From Anaeromicrobium sp. (GTDB lineage: Bacteria > Bacillota > Clostridia > Peptostreptococcales > Thermotaleaceae): a stretch of 42,117 bases of DNA. Within the stretch, counting starts at the first letter, position 1. Each line of letters begins with the position of its first letter. Both the position numbers and the translations under genes were made by a program. Positions 16,787 through 26,407 of the stretch are shown here, piece after piece. The stretch spans positions 1-42,117 of the forward strand of contig NZ_JAOART010000013.1 of NCBI RefSeq assembly GCF_025210435.1, read 5' to 3'. The notes under the pieces were generated by a model. That model worked only from the letters and a program-made list of their open reading frames with translations, made no database searches and was not told the origin of the DNA.

Positions 16787-17575
16787 CTAAATCATTTTCT
16801 TAATTTGGACTTTATATCTACCTTTTTTAGTTTTTCCACCCACGTGAAAAACTTCGATTCTACCCTTTCCTCTTACAGAAATCACATCACCAGAACAAAC
16901 TAGTGTTGAAGGCTGAGGTTGTAGTTTCCAATTCACCTTCACCTTATCACCTTTAATTAATTTAGTAGCTATGCCTCTGGATATGGAAAATCCTGTAGCC
17001 ACCACACTATCTAATCTTAAAGAGGCCACAGTAGAAGTGACCATCTTATATTTATCTTCTATTTCTATTTTATAATCCAAATCCACAGGTTCTATGGATA
17101 TATTATTTCTTCCTATCTTTGTTAAATTCAACCTTATAAACTCATTAATTTCCTTATATCCAATTACTAAAGTCTCTTTCTCACCTATTAAAATGTCTCC
17201 AATTTTTCCTCTTTTTAATCCAAGACCTAATATGGCTCCTAAAAAATCCCTATGACTTAAGGTACTTTTGTTGAAATTCCCCTCTATCTTTATTATTCCT
17301 ATAGGGTAATCTTCCTTCGTAAGTTCAAATATGGATGGATAAAAAATCATAATTTTTCTCTCTGCATTTTCATATGCTCCATATATAAAGTAGCTTATAT
17401 CATGAATTTGATCAATTATGGGTATGGCCATGTTTATTTCATAGGGACTATAAAATTCCGTTGCACATACAATGTAATTTTTCAAACTCTTTTGTGCTTT
17501 ATTTAATATTTTAGTCATTGTTTGTCTATCTTCTGAATCTCTTATATGATTTAAAAGTCTATCTCTATCTATCAA
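16787..17575 (-). CDS. ylmH: YlmH-type RNA-binding S4 protein
   Basis: The 262-residue product starts at a TTG (17575) 13 bases after yggT, with a weak ribosome site (AAAGTG). The N-terminal half is the conserved YlmH region (FYSPYEINMA, GAILGLGLKRGKIGDI). The C-terminal S4 domain has the motif LRLDSVVATGFSISRGIATKLI and KVNWK, followed by a GDVISVRGKGR loop. YlmH homologues bind RNA and have been linked to ribosome quality control in B. subtilis. The context (sepF, divIVA) is the conserved one. Confidence 0.93.
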   Translation of the reverse strand: MIDRDRLLNHIRDSEDRQTMTKILNKAQKSLKNYIVCATEFYSPYEINMAIPIIDQIHDISYFIYGAYENAERKIMIFYPSIFELTKEDYPIGIIKIEGNFNKSTLSHRDFLGAILGLGLKRGKIGDILIGEKETLVIGYKEINEFIRLNLTKIGRNNISIEPVDLDYKIEIEDKYKMVTSTVASLRLDSVVATGFSISRGIATKLIKGDKVKVNWKLQPQPSTLVCSGDVISVRGKGRIEVFHVGGKTKKGRYKVQIKKMI

Positions 17576-17588
17576 GTTATCACACTTT

Positions 17589-17852
17589 CTATAATATGCT
17601 ATTTATTAATCCATTTACCAATTGTAGAAATAATATGACAAAAATAGGAGATAAGTCTATCATTCCCCCACCTAAACCGATTCTATAGGATAGTTCCCTA
17701 AATGGTGCCAATATAGGTTCTGTTACTTGGTGTAAAAAGCCATAAACACCTCCATAGGGATTATTGCTTATCCAAGATAATAGTATCCTTGCAATAACTA
17801 AATACTCTATTACTCTAAAAAAATAATTAACTGATACCTTTAACATGTACAT
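17589..17852 (-). CDS. YggT-family membrane protein
   Basis: The product is 87 residues with two membrane helices (about 8-26 and 64-85) and the YggT signature WISNNPYGGVYGFLHQVTEPILAPFR between them. The function is not well defined; it is a constant neighbour of sepF and ylmH in Firmicutes. The start could be the ATG two codons later; GGTGGTG precedes both. Confidence 0.92.
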   Translation of the reverse strand: MYMLKVSVNYFFRVIEYLVIARILLSWISNNPYGGVYGFLHQVTEPILAPFRELSYRIGLGGGMIDLSPIFVILFLQLVNGLINSIL

Positions 17853-17870
17853 TTCTTCACCACCAAATCA

Positions 17871-18305
17871 TTATTTTTGCCATGGGAAAATACCTTTGTT
17901 TTTAAATTCTTCACTTATGTTCCCACCTATATCCACATTGTTAGGAGCTAATATGAAAATCCCCTTAGAAATCTTTTGAATATTACCATCTACTGCGTAT
18001 ACGGCACCATTTAAAAAATCAAATATTTTTTTTGCCAAATCATTATCTAATTTTTCTAAGTTTATTATTACAGGTTTTCTATTTTTCAAATTATCTACTA
18101 TTTTAGGACATTCTTCAAATTCAACTGGCTCACATACCATAACTTTCATCTGTGAGTTAGTATGAATATTTAGCACTTTTTTATTGTTATTTATAGTCTT
18201 TACCTCTTCTTCTACCTCTATAGGCTTCTCCATCATTTCCTCATCCTCATCATAATCATCTAATCCCATGAAATATTTTACCTTATCAACAAACTTACCG
18301 CTCAT
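17871..18305 (-). CDS. sepF: Cell division protein SepF
   Basis: The product is 144 residues. An N-terminal amphipathic membrane-binding segment (MSGKFVDKVKYFMGL) is followed by an acidic linker and the DUF552 core (VCEPVEFEECPKIVDNLKNRKPVIINLEKLD, GAVYAVDGNIQKI, IFILAPNNVDI). SepF polymerises on the membrane and tethers FtsZ. The ribosome site AGGAGG is six bases before the ATG. No ftsA is seen in this window, so SepF may be the main FtsZ tether here. Confidence 0.95.
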   Translation of the reverse strand: MSGKFVDKVKYFMGLDDYDEDEEMMEKPIEVEEEVKTINNNKKVLNIHTNSQMKVMVCEPVEFEECPKIVDNLKNRKPVIINLEKLDNDLAKKIFDFLNGAVYAVDGNIQKISKGIFILAPNNVDIGGNISEEFKNKGIFPWQK

Positions 18306-18316
18306 TTTCGTCCTCC

Positions 18317-19009
18317 TTATTTATAATAATTTCGTTCTCCAAAAATTCCGGTTCCTATTCTTACAAAGTTAGTACCTTCTTCGATTGCAACTTTATAATC
18401 ATTTGTCATTCCCATAGACAAATATTTCATATGCACATTTGAATAATCTTTATTTTTCAGTTCTTCAAATATATTTTTTAACTCCTTAAAATATATTCTT
18501 ACATTTTCTGAGTCCTCTTCATATGGGGCTATGGTCATAAGTCCTAATACCCTTATATTTTCCATGTCCCTTATTTCTTCTAAAAATCTTTCAACTTCCT
18601 CCACCTTTAATCCAAATTTTGTATCCTCATTGGCCACATTAACCTGAACTAATGTATCCATAATTATGCCATGTTGTTTAGCCCTTTTATTAATTTCCTT
18701 TGCAAGGCTCAACCTATCTAAAGAATGGATTAAAGACACCTTATCAATTATATATTTAACTTTATTTGTCTGCAAGTGGCCTATCATATGTATTTTCGCA
18801 TCTTTAATTTCTTCATACTTATTCATAATTTCTTGAACTTTATTTTCACCAACATGGTCAATTTTATCATCTAATGCTTGTCTGATTCTTTCACAATCAA
18901 TAGTTTTGGTTACTCCAATCAAAGTCACTTCATCATACTCTCTATTTACCCTATTACAAACTTCTTTTATTTCTCTTCTTATATGTTCTATATTTTCTTT
19001 TATACTCAT
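18317..19009 (-). CDS. YggS/PLPBP-type pyridoxal phosphate protein
   Basis: The 230-residue single-domain fold-III PLP protein has the lysine motif LIGVTKT near residue 35 and family landmarks HVGENKVQE, HMIGHLQTNKVKYI, HSLDR and LSMGMTNDYKVAIEEGTNFVRIGTGIFG. YggS proteins maintain PLP homeostasis and have no known catalytic reaction. Located between the adaptor gene and sepF, as in many Firmicutes. Confidence 0.95.
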   Translation of the reverse strand: MSIKENIEHIRREIKEVCNRVNREYDEVTLIGVTKTIDCERIRQALDDKIDHVGENKVQEIMNKYEEIKDAKIHMIGHLQTNKVKYIIDKVSLIHSLDRLSLAKEINKRAKQHGIIMDTLVQVNVANEDTKFGLKVEEVERFLEEIRDMENIRVLGLMTIAPYEEDSENVRIYFKELKNIFEELKNKDYSNVHMKYLSMGMTNDYKVAIEEGTNFVRIGTGIFGERNYYK

Positions 19010-19029
19010 ACATATCCTCCTTCAAATAA

Positions 19030-20283
19030 CTAGTATATAATTTGCCCTTCTCTTATCCTATCTCCATTTCTTACAACTTCATCATATAATTTTACAGTTT
19101 TTACCGTCTTTATTTCTTCATTTTCTTTTTTGTAAAAGAAATTGCTCTTTATTATTACAAAATCATCATGGTCATTATAGCCTACTATACTCACCTCTTT
19201 AAACACGGCATATCTATTTATATCTAATACATATACACCTACTATGCCATCTTTTTTCAACAGGGAATCCTTTGGAATCTTTAGACCCTCATAATCAATT
19301 ACTGATATTTCAGCTTTAACCTGTCTAATTTTATAAAATTCTTCCATGTATTGATTTATTTTAGTTATTACAATAAATTCGTCCTCATTCTTTATGATTC
19401 TGTATATTTTTCCTTCCACTTGACTATCAGAAATTTTTATTTTTACCCTTCTTCCTTCTTTATAATTCTCAATTTGTTTATTATCTACCTCAACAGCCAC
19501 ATACCAGGTAGTATTATTTACAACTTTATATAAGGGTTGATTAATTATGGCATTTTTAGATTCTCTCAAATTCGTTGGATGATATTTGACATCTTTTACC
19601 TTTTCTAAGTCTATTGCCGCCATATTATTAATAGTAAATATATCCTCTAAACCATCACTATAATAACTTATGAGACCAGATACAGGACTTTTCATTATTT
19701 GAATATCATTATCTATTCTAGTCTTTAACTGTTCTTGTTCCTTTTTTAACATATCAATATTCTTATTGTAAAAACTTTTATCCCCTGCTATTATATTCTT
19801 CTTATCTAATTTTATTTTTAGTTGTTTTTTCAATTCTATTACTTTTTCCACATTATTATTTTTAGAATTCTCTTGTATTTCCTCTATTATATTATTTATC
19901 TCCTTATTTAATTTATCTATATCAGTCTTAAAAAATTTTTCGTTTTCTAAGTTATTTATTCTTTGATTAATAATTTCTAATTTCTTGCGGGTCTCATCTT
20001 CAACTTTGTCCTTTTGAATTTCTAATACTTTATATCCATTTTCAACCTTTTGTCCATCTTCTGCAAAATATTTAATTTCCCCTTCATAATTTGCTTTAAT
20101 TATCTTTTCATCCCTTATAATATATCCATCCACAGAATCAATCACCTGTAGATTTCCGTATTGAGCCACAATGGTATCATTTGAGTAAAAAACTAAGGGC
20201 CATACTTTTAAAATAGAAAAACTAATAAATATTGCAAATATAAAATATTTAAATTTATTATTTTTTTTACGTTTCCTAGAAAT
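19030..20283 (-). CDS. HlyD-like membrane adaptor protein, probable ATT start
   Basis: The reading frame has no ATG, GTG or TTG between an upstream in-frame TGA and a GTG at 20169. Starting at that GTG would delete the membrane anchor. The ATT at 20283 has GAGGGGG eight bases upstream and gives 417 residues: a basic N-terminus (SRKRKKNNKFK), one membrane helix (about 13-33), a biotinyl-lipoyl-like half (VDGYIIRDEKI, YEGEIKYFAEDGQKV), a coiled coil (about 95-200) and a beta-barrel C-terminal part. This is the layout of HlyD/RND membrane-fusion adaptors. No partner transporter is adjacent. A nearby ATG in another frame reads only four codons to a stop, so a frameshift or sequence error is the alternative. 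Confidence 0.8.
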   Translation of the reverse strand: MSRKRKKNNKFKYFIFAIFISFSILKVWPLVFYSNDTIVAQYGNLQVIDSVDGYIIRDEKIIKANYEGEIKYFAEDGQKVENGYKVLEIQKDKVEDETRKKLEIINQRINNLENEKFFKTDIDKLNKEINNIIEEIQENSKNNNVEKVIELKKQLKIKLDKKNIIAGDKSFYNKNIDMLKKEQEQLKTRIDNDIQIMKSPVSGLISYYSDGLEDIFTINNMAAIDLEKVKDVKYHPTNLRESKNAIINQPLYKVVNNTTWYVAVEVDNKQIENYKEGRRVKIKISDSQVEGKIYRIIKNEDEFIVITKINQYMEEFYKIRQVKAEISVIDYEGLKIPKDSLLKKDGIVGVYVLDINRYAVFKEVSIVGYNDHDDFVIIKSNFFYKKENEEIKTVKTVKLYDEVVRNGDRIREGQIIY

Positions 20284-20389
20284 CTTTCATTCCCCCTCTC
20301 ACACTAGTATTATTTCTTCATAGAAGCGCCATTTTCCTTCATAAAAGCCAAAAAAATCATACTTCATATAGGTAAAATAGAAAATAAAA

Positions 20390-20417
20390 AAACAGATAAG
20401 TAAAAACCCATCTGTTT
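20390..20417 (-). terminator. Intrinsic terminator after tRNA-Pro
   Basis: On the minus strand AAACAGAT pairs with ATCTGTTT, followed by a T-run (TTTTTTTATTTT). It begins ten bases after the tRNA CCA end. Confidence 0.85.
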
Positions 20418-20426
20418 AAATTCCAA

Positions 20427-20503
20427 TGGTCGGAGCGACAGGACTTGAACCTGCGACAACATGACCCCCAGTCATGTATTCTACCAAACTGAAATACGCC
20501 CCG
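20427..20503 (-). tRNA. tRNA-Pro (anticodon GGG)
   Basis: The 77-base gene encodes its CCA end. The acceptor stem is CGGGGCG with CGCTCCG (one G-T pair) and discriminator A. The anticodon stem CATGA/TCATG closes the seven-base loop CTGGGGG, giving anticodon GGG. The T arm contains GTTCAAGTC. It decodes CCC and CCU. Confidence 0.95.
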
Positions 20504-20618
20504 AATTATATTATTTTTTAAGTTTTTATTAAATGAAAGTACCTACAACTTAATACTACCTCATTTAGGTAAATTCTTCTATAACCATATTAACACTAAA
20601 TTTATTATTTTACAATCC

Positions 20619-22097
20619 TTAAAGAATTATACATATTAATCCATTATTACCATCATTAATAATCTTTTGCAATGTCTTTTGCATTTTACTTCTGGCATCA
20701 TCTGGCATGGTATATAGTTTATGTTGTAATTGCTCTTTTACCATATCATGTAATGATTTACCAAACATATTAGTTTCCCATATTTTAGTAGGATCCGATT
20801 CAAATTCATCTAATAGATATTTAACTAGTTCTTCACTTTGTTTCTCTGTTCCCACAATAGGTGATACTTCTGTTGCAATGTCAGCTCTAATAATGTGAAG
20901 GGATGGGGCATTTGCCCTTAATTTAACTCCAAATCTATTTCCATGCCTAAATATTTCAGGCTCCTGTAGTTCTAGCTCCTTCAAACTTGGAGGAACTAAT
21001 CCATAACCCGTTTCACGTACATCATTAAGGGCCGTCTCTACCCTGTCAAATTCCCTTTTAGCCCTAGAAAATTCTGTTATTAGTCCTAATAGTTCATGAT
21101 CTCCATGAATTTTATGTCCAGTTATCTCTTCTAATACAGAATAAAACATTCCTTCTTTTGCCTTCATGTTAATATTAGTAACTCCTTTACCTAATTGTAT
21201 ATCATTAAGTAAAGCTTCTGATATTATATCAATATCTTTAAATCCATCCATGCTATTTTTAATATCATTAATATTTCTAACATGGCTACTCCAGTCCCTT
21301 ACAAGGTTCATAATATCCTTTTTAAGCCAATGATCTGAATCTAATCCATCCATCCATCCTGGAAGTGATATATTTATTTCTCTAATAGGGAATTCAAATA
21401 ATACATTTTTAAGGATTTCATTAATATGTTCCATATGCATATTAGCACAATCTGCAACCACCACTGGCACTTTATACTTTTCTTCTAATTGGTCCTTTAG
21501 TTCTAGTGCCATCTCACCATGGGGATTTAACGAATTAAGTACTATGACAAAAGGCTTATTTAGTGCCCTTAACTCTTCCATAACTCTATTTTCTGCCTGT
21601 ATATATTTATTTCTATCAATATCAGTAACAGTACCATCAGTTAATATTACTAATCCTATAGTGGAATGATCTGTTATAACCTTTTTAGTTCCTATTTCTG
21701 CTGCCTCTGCAAAAGGAATCTCCTTATCATACCATGGAGTTTTTACCATTCTAGGTTTTCCCTCTTCTTCATATCCAATAGCACCATCTACTAAGTACCC
21801 TACACAATCAACCAACCTAACTTTAACATTAGCATTTTCATCTATGTTAAGTTCTACAGCTTCGTTAGGAACGAATTTGGGTTCAGTAGTCATTATAGTT
21901 CTTCCTGCACCACTTTGAGGAAGCTCATCCTTTGCACGCTCTCTCATATGGGCATTTTCAATATTAGGTATAACCATAAGGTCCATAAATCTTTTTATGA
22001 AGGTTGATTTTCCAGTTCTTACAGGACCTACTACACCTATATATATATCTCCTTGGGTTCTTTCTGCAATGTCTCTATATATATCAAAGTTCTCCAT
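20619..22097 (-). CDS. spoIVA: Spore coat/cortex morphogenetic ATPase SpoIVA
   Basis: The 492-residue product covers the full family length. Walker A is GPVRTGKSTFIKRFM, with the switch region SGAGRTIMTTEPKFVPNEAV and the VRLVDCVGYLVDGAIGY motif after it; the C-terminus GLICIIL is the family tail. SpoIVA hydrolyses ATP to polymerise on the outer forespore membrane as the base of the coat. GGAGGGGG precedes the ATG. A CATACACC element on the minus strand near 22190 resembles a sigma-E -10 box, but no matching -35 is convincing. Confidence 0.97.
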   Translation of the reverse strand: MENFDIYRDIAERTQGDIYIGVVGPVRTGKSTFIKRFMDLMVIPNIENAHMRERAKDELPQSGAGRTIMTTEPKFVPNEAVELNIDENANVKVRLVDCVGYLVDGAIGYEEEGKPRMVKTPWYDKEIPFAEAAEIGTKKVITDHSTIGLVILTDGTVTDIDRNKYIQAENRVMEELRALNKPFVIVLNSLNPHGEMALELKDQLEEKYKVPVVVADCANMHMEHINEILKNVLFEFPIREINISLPGWMDGLDSDHWLKKDIMNLVRDWSSHVRNINDIKNSMDGFKDIDIISEALLNDIQLGKGVTNINMKAKEGMFYSVLEEITGHKIHGDHELLGLITEFSRAKREFDRVETALNDVRETGYGLVPPSLKELELQEPEIFRHGNRFGVKLRANAPSLHIIRADIATEVSPIVGTEKQSEELVKYLLDEFESDPTKIWETNMFGKSLHDMVKEQLQHKLYTMPDDARSKMQKTLQKIINDGNNGLICIIL

Positions 22098-22396
22098 TAT
22101 TTTCCCCCTCCCATTGTAATTAATCCCTATATAAATTAGACATACTAACAGTATATATATATGTCTAAAAAAATTTATTATTACTTTTAGGTGTATGAAA
22201 AAAATAAACTAGTCAATTTTCTGAGGAATTTGGATTGTTTTCAAGGCATGGTCAGCGAGCATATTAGCCATATGTAAGTGATTCCATAACGAAGAAAAGA
22301 ATTCAAATAACCAGTAAAATGACTAATTTATTTTTTGAATATGCCTTAAGAGGGGTTTTACAAACTTTTTTCAAAAAAAAGACAGCTATTAAATAG
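22098..22396. other. Intergenic region upstream of spoIVA
   Basis: This 299-base gap holds the spoIVA leader with an inverted repeat (AGACATA 22138-22144 with TATGTCT 22160-22166). A weak sigma-E-like -10 (CATACACC on the minus strand) is near 22190. On the minus strand 22209-22322 is an orphan 37-codon open stretch bounded by stops. The gpsA terminator is at its right edge. No further gene is supported. Confidence 0.5.
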
Positions 22397-22402
22397 CTAT
22401 CT
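22381..22402 (-). terminator. Intrinsic terminator overlapping the gpsA stop codon
   Basis: On the minus strand GATAGCTATT can pair with AATAGCTGTC, followed by eight T residues. The gpsA TAG lies inside the stem. Confidence 0.75.
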
Positions 22403-23431
22403 TTCTTTCCATACAATATCATTTACAACCTCTTCAATTTCATGGGTCTTACTTCTCATCATTAGTTTTACTACAGCTTCTTTTGCATCTCTTTTTTCAT
22501 TTAATATTCTATATATTTCCCTTGTGATAGGCATATCAACATTATACTTTTTAGATAAATCATAAGCCACATTAGTAGTAGTTATACCTTCTACTACCAT
22601 ACCTATAGACTCTACTGCTTCATTAACTTCCATACCTTGGCCTAGTTTTATACCACATCTTCTATTTCTACTATGCATACTAGTACAAGTTACGATTAAA
22701 TCTCCAATTCCAGTAAGTCCTGAAAAGGTACTTATACTAGCTCCCATAACTTGACCTAATCTTGAAATTTCTCTGATTCCCCTAGTCATAAGGGCTGCTT
22801 TTGCATTATCCCCATATCCAAGGCCATCTGATATACCCGCTCCTAAGGCAATTACATTTTTAAGAGCTCCTCCTAATTCTACACCTACCACATCGGGGTT
22901 AGTATATACTCTTAATTTTGGAGTAATAAATACATCCTGTACAAATTCAGCACACTCTTTAGAATGTGAAGCCGCAACTAATGTGGTTGGCATATGCCTA
23001 GACACTTCCTCTGCATGGGATGGTCCTGATAAAACACAGTACTTATTCTTAGGAAGAATCTCTTTTACAACTTGGGATATCCTAAGTAAAGTTCCCTTTT
23101 CTAGACCCTTTGCCACATTCACTATTACAGCTTCTTCCTTAATATTATCTTTACATAATTCTAATACATTTCTAACGGCCTGAGATGATACTGAAACTAA
23201 TATTAAATCCATATCCTTCACAGTGTCATCTATGTGATTATATAATTTAATATTTTCTGGAAATAGGACACCTGGCAGATACTTTATATTTTCTCTACTC
23301 TTTTTAATTTTATTAAATAAGTCTTCTTGCCTTACCCATAGATTTACTCTATGTCCCTTTTTAGCTAAGGATATGGCAAGGGCACTGCCCCAGCTACCTG
23401 CTCCAATTACACCAACGTTTATCTTTTTCAT
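22397..23431 (-). CDS. gpsA: Glycerol-3-phosphate dehydrogenase [NAD(P)+]
   Basis: The cytosolic enzyme reduces dihydroxyacetone phosphate to sn-glycerol 3-phosphate for phospholipid synthesis. The 344 residues include the Rossmann motif GVIGAGSWGSALA at the N-terminus, VNVAKGLEKGT, LSGPSHAEEV and the active-site region GVELGGALKNVIALGAGISDGL with the catalytic lysine. Located 11 bases after der, as in B. subtilis (der-gpsA-spoIVA region). GGGGGAG precedes the ATG. Confidence 0.97.
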   Translation of the reverse strand: MKKINVGVIGAGSWGSALAISLAKKGHRVNLWVRQEDLFNKIKKSRENIKYLPGVLFPENIKLYNHIDDTVKDMDLILVSVSSQAVRNVLELCKDNIKEEAVIVNVAKGLEKGTLLRISQVVKEILPKNKYCVLSGPSHAEEVSRHMPTTLVAASHSKECAEFVQDVFITPKLRVYTNPDVVGVELGGALKNVIALGAGISDGLGYGDNAKAALMTRGIREISRLGQVMGASISTFSGLTGIGDLIVTCTSMHSRNRRCGIKLGQGMEVNEAVESIGMVVEGITTTNVAYDLSKKYNVDMPITREIYRILNEKRDAKEAVVKLMMRSKTHEIEEVVNDIVWKER

Positions 23432-23442
23432 AAATACTCCCC

Positions 23443-24765
23443 CTAGTATTTGCCCTCTCTTTCCCTGTATAAAATGCTAATAGGTGTTCCTTCAAATCCA
23501 AAGGCTTCCCTAATTTTGTTTTCTAAATATCGTGAATATGAAAAATGAGCAATTTCCTTGTCATTTATAAATATTACTATTTTAGGCGGTCTAACAGAGG
23601 CTTGAGTTGCATAATAAATTTTTAACCTCTTTCCCTTATCAGAAGGAGGTTGATTTAACAATATGGCCTCATTAATTACGTCATTTAATCTACCCGTTGG
23701 TACCCTCATACTGTGTTGGTTAGATACAAACTTAATTAATTCTAATAATTTATTTATCCTTTGCCCCGTAAGAGCTGATACAAATATTATTGGTGCATAA
23801 CTCATAAAGGCTAGCTCATTTCTGATCATTTTAGTAAATTGATCCATGGTATAAGTATCCTTTTCCACTAAATCCCATTTATTAACTACTATGATGCTTC
23901 CCTTACCTTCTTCATGGGCATACCCTGCAACCTTCTTATCCTGCTCTGTTATCCCTTCAGTAGCATCTATCATAGTTAAGCATACGTCGGCTCTTTCAAT
24001 GGCATTTAGTGCCCTTATAACGCTATATTTTTCTATATTCTCATCTACCCTACTCTTTCTTCTTATTCCAGCCGTATCTATTAATACATATTCGTCTTCA
24101 CCATGGGTAAATGGGGTATCTATGGCGTCCCTAGTAGTTCCTGCTATATTACTAACTATAACTCGCTCTTTTCCCAATATTTTATTTATTATAGAAGATT
24201 TTCCAGCGTTAGGTTTTCCTATAACAGCCACCTTTATTTGATCATCATCATAATCGAAATCCTTGTCCTTTGGAAAATTAGCCACTACTTCATCTAATAG
24301 ATCTCCTAACCCTAGGGCATTAGTAGATGAAATTGCAAAGGGTTCTCCCATTCCTAATTGATAAAAATCATAGAAGGAATCTGGTAAATTATTATTATCA
24401 ACTTTATTAACAACTAATATTACAGGCTTACCCGTTCTTCTTAAAATATTAGCCACTTCTTCATCTTGAGCTACTAAACCTGTTCTTCCATCTACTATAA
24501 ATACGATTACATCTGCCGTGTCTAGGGCCATGTAGACCTGATTTCTCATTTGAGATAATATTATATCCTTAGAGTCAGGTTCCATTCCACCCGTATCTAT
24601 TAAGGTGAATTTATGATTTAGCCATTCAGCATCTGCATATATTCTGTCTCTAGTTACTCCAGGAGTATCTTCTACTATGGATATTCTCTTTCCTGCTATT
24701 CTATTGAAGAAAGTAGATTTTCCTACATTTGGTCTTCCAACAATTGCCACAACTGGTTTTGCCAC
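23443..24765 (-). CDS. der: Ribosome-assembly GTPase Der (EngA)
   Basis: The protein has two tandem GTPase domains, G1 motifs GRPNVGKST (near the N-terminus) and GKPNAGKSS (about 180), each followed by DTGG/DTAG and NKxD (NKVD, NKWD), then a C-terminal KH-like domain. It acts in 50S ribosome maturation. I chose the GTG at 24765 (440 residues, [10 protein letters not shown]) because GGAGG is eight bases upstream; this matches the usual family start. The GTG at 24780 is the alternative. Confidence 0.97.
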   Translation of the reverse strand: MAKPVVAIVGRPNVGKSTFFNRIAGKRISIVEDTPGVTRDRIYADAEWLNHKFTLIDTGGMEPDSKDIILSQMRNQVYMALDTADVIVFIVDGRTGLVAQDEEVANILRRTGKPVILVVNKVDNNNLPDSFYDFYQLGMGEPFAISSTNALGLGDLLDEVVANFPKDKDFDYDDDQIKVAVIGKPNAGKSSIINKILGKERVIVSNIAGTTRDAIDTPFTHGEDEYVLIDTAGIRRKSRVDENIEKYSVIRALNAIERADVCLTMIDATEGITEQDKKVAGYAHEEGKGSIIVVNKWDLVEKDTYTMDQFTKMIRNELAFMSYAPIIFVSALTGQRINKLLELIKFVSNQHSMRVPTGRLNDVINEAILLNQPPSDKGKRLKIYYATQASVRPPKIVIFINDKEIAHFSYSRYLENKIREAFGFEGTPISILYREREGKY

Positions 24766-24785
24766 CTTCTGCACCTCCACAAACT

Positions 24786-26108
24786 TTAATTTATTATATT
24801 TTCTATAAAGTCTTTTCCATTATTTTTTGTTACTTGAATTTTCACCTTTAATGATTTTTCCACATCATCTATGGTTAAATCATCTAAAAATACATTTGTA
24901 TCAGCCCTTAGCATACTCTCTGTTATTAAAAGCCTTTCTCCTAATCTTTTATCCTTTAGCTGATCTATTATATCGGTGGCAGTTATGAGGCCTGCTACCG
25001 TTATAGTCTCTCCAAAGAAATTATTCTTAATTTCATATACATTTATATTAATATTAGGATATTTTTTACTCAGGTTTCTAGCTAAATTATCTATGAATTT
25101 TTTAGCAGATCTGCCCGTAGCAACGCTGATGGTCTTATTATTCCTATTACCATCTAGGGAGTCTAGATACTTTTCAAATTCACCCTTTAATTTAACCATG
25201 AGTCCTACACCATTTTCTATTTGAGGAAAACCTTCATACTCGTCATATGACGGAAAGTCTTCATTTGCCATAATATAAAATTCATCTGATAGATGGACAA
25301 ATCTAATACCCTTTTCCTCTAAAAATTTACCTTGCCATCTTTTAATTTGTTCAATAGTTTCCCTTGCACTTTCCCTATTAAATATTTTTAATGGATAAAG
25401 ATTTTCCCTATATTTAGTAATACCTACAGGGACTATGGCAACGCTTTTTACACTGGGATAAAGTTTGTATAAATCTTTGATAGTTCTATCTAAATTTTCT
25501 TTATCATTCACATTAGGACATAAAACTATTTGTCCATTTATATTAATGTGAGCTTCTGCTAATTTTTCTAGTCTCTCATGTAGATTACAAGCCGTATTAT
25601 TATTTAACATTTCCATCCTTAAATCTGGATTTGTTGTATGTATAGATACGTTTATAGGGCTAATTCTATATTTTATTATCTTCTCCATATCTTCATCACT
25701 CATATTAGTAAGGGTTATGAAGTTTCCCTGTAAAAAAGATAATCGAGAATCATCATCCTTAAAATACAATGTCTTTCTCATATTAGGCGGTAATTGGTCT
25801 ATGAAACAAAAAATACATTTGTTCTTACAACTCTTAGCTTTGTCTATGATGGGATTTTCAAATATTATTCCCATTTCCTCATCATAATCCTTCTCTATAC
25901 TATAAACTTCAATTTCACCATTTCTCTTTTTAATTTCCATCTCTATATATTCGTCAGAAATTAAAAACATGTATTCAATTATATCTTTTATTTCTATATT
26001 ATTCACCTTTAATAATATATCCCCTGGTTCTATTCCTAATTCTTCTCCAATACTATCCTTTTGTACATCTAATATTATATTCTTAAATTTTTCTACATTT
26101 ACTTCCAT
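24786..26108 (-). CDS. DUF512 radical-SAM-like FeS protein
   Basis: The 440-residue protein has a PDZ-like N-terminus (about 1-50, [13 protein letters not shown]), then a radical-SAM-type cluster motif [14 protein letters not shown], with [14 protein letters not shown] and [13 protein letters not shown] further on, and a C-terminal DUF512 domain ([25 protein letters not shown]). The reaction is not known. The ATG at 26108 suits the AAAGGG site better than the GTG four codons upstream. It sits just before der, its usual clostridial neighbour, and is preceded by a sigma-A promoter. Confidence 0.92.
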   Translation of the reverse strand: MEVNVEKFKNIILDVQKDSIGEELGIEPGDILLKVNNIEIKDIIEYMFLISDEYIEMEIKKRNGEIEVYSIEKDYDEEMGIIFENPIIDKAKSCKNKCIFCFIDQLPPNMRKTLYFKDDDSRLSFLQGNFITLTNMSDEDMEKIIKYRISPINVSIHTTNPDLRMEMLNNNTACNLHERLEKLAEAHININGQIVLCPNVNDKENLDRTIKDLYKLYPSVKSVAIVPVGITKYRENLYPLKIFNRESARETIEQIKRWQGKFLEEKGIRFVHLSDEFYIMANEDFPSYDEYEGFPQIENGVGLMVKLKGEFEKYLDSLDGNRNNKTISVATGRSAKKFIDNLARNLSKKYPNININVYEIKNNFFGETITVAGLITATDIIDQLKDKRLGERLLITESMLRADTNVFLDDLTIDDVEKSLKVKIQVTKNNGKDFIENIIN

Positions 26109-26174
26109 TATTGAGTACACCCTTTATCAAATAAATTTACCTTAAAAATTATATCATAAAAAAAACATATATAC

Positions 26175-26203
26175 ACTATAATTGGAAATCTTGTGTTAGT
26201 CAA
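26175..26203 (-). promoter_or_regulatory. Sigma-A promoter for DUF512-der-gpsA
   Basis: TTGACT (26203-26198) and TATAGT (26180-26175) are spaced 17 bases on the minus strand, about 67 bases upstream of the DUF512 start codon. The -35 overlaps the region just before the end of the preceding gene. Confidence 0.75.
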
Positions 26204-26207
26204 GTAT

Positions 26208-26405
26208 TTAATGTCTTACTAGGACAAAACAACCATTTTCCAGATCGTGAATTGCAGACATGGTAATCTTAGATAAATTTACAGCTAACCTTTCCTTTTC
26301 TTCCTTCGTATCTGCATAAAATATGGGAACAGAGCAATAATTAGAAATAGAATTTCTGTCTGTAGTAATTATGGCAACTATGGAATCTTTTATACCTATA
26401 TCCAA
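26208..26405 (-). CDS. Capping complex subunit for YIEGIA
   Basis: The 65-residue protein (DIGIKDSIVAIITTDRNSIS at the N-terminus) starts at a TTG with a perfect AGGAGG eight bases upstream. That AGGAGG lies inside the last codons of the YIEGIA gene, and the two genes are separated by two bases, so translation is coupled. The pairing with a YIEGIA gene is the basis of the family name; the biochemical role is unknown to me. Confidence 0.85.
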   Translation of the reverse strand: MDIGIKDSIVAIITTDRNSISNYCSVPIFYADTKEEKERLAVNLSKITMSAIHDLENGCFVLVRH

Positions 26406-26407
26406 TT

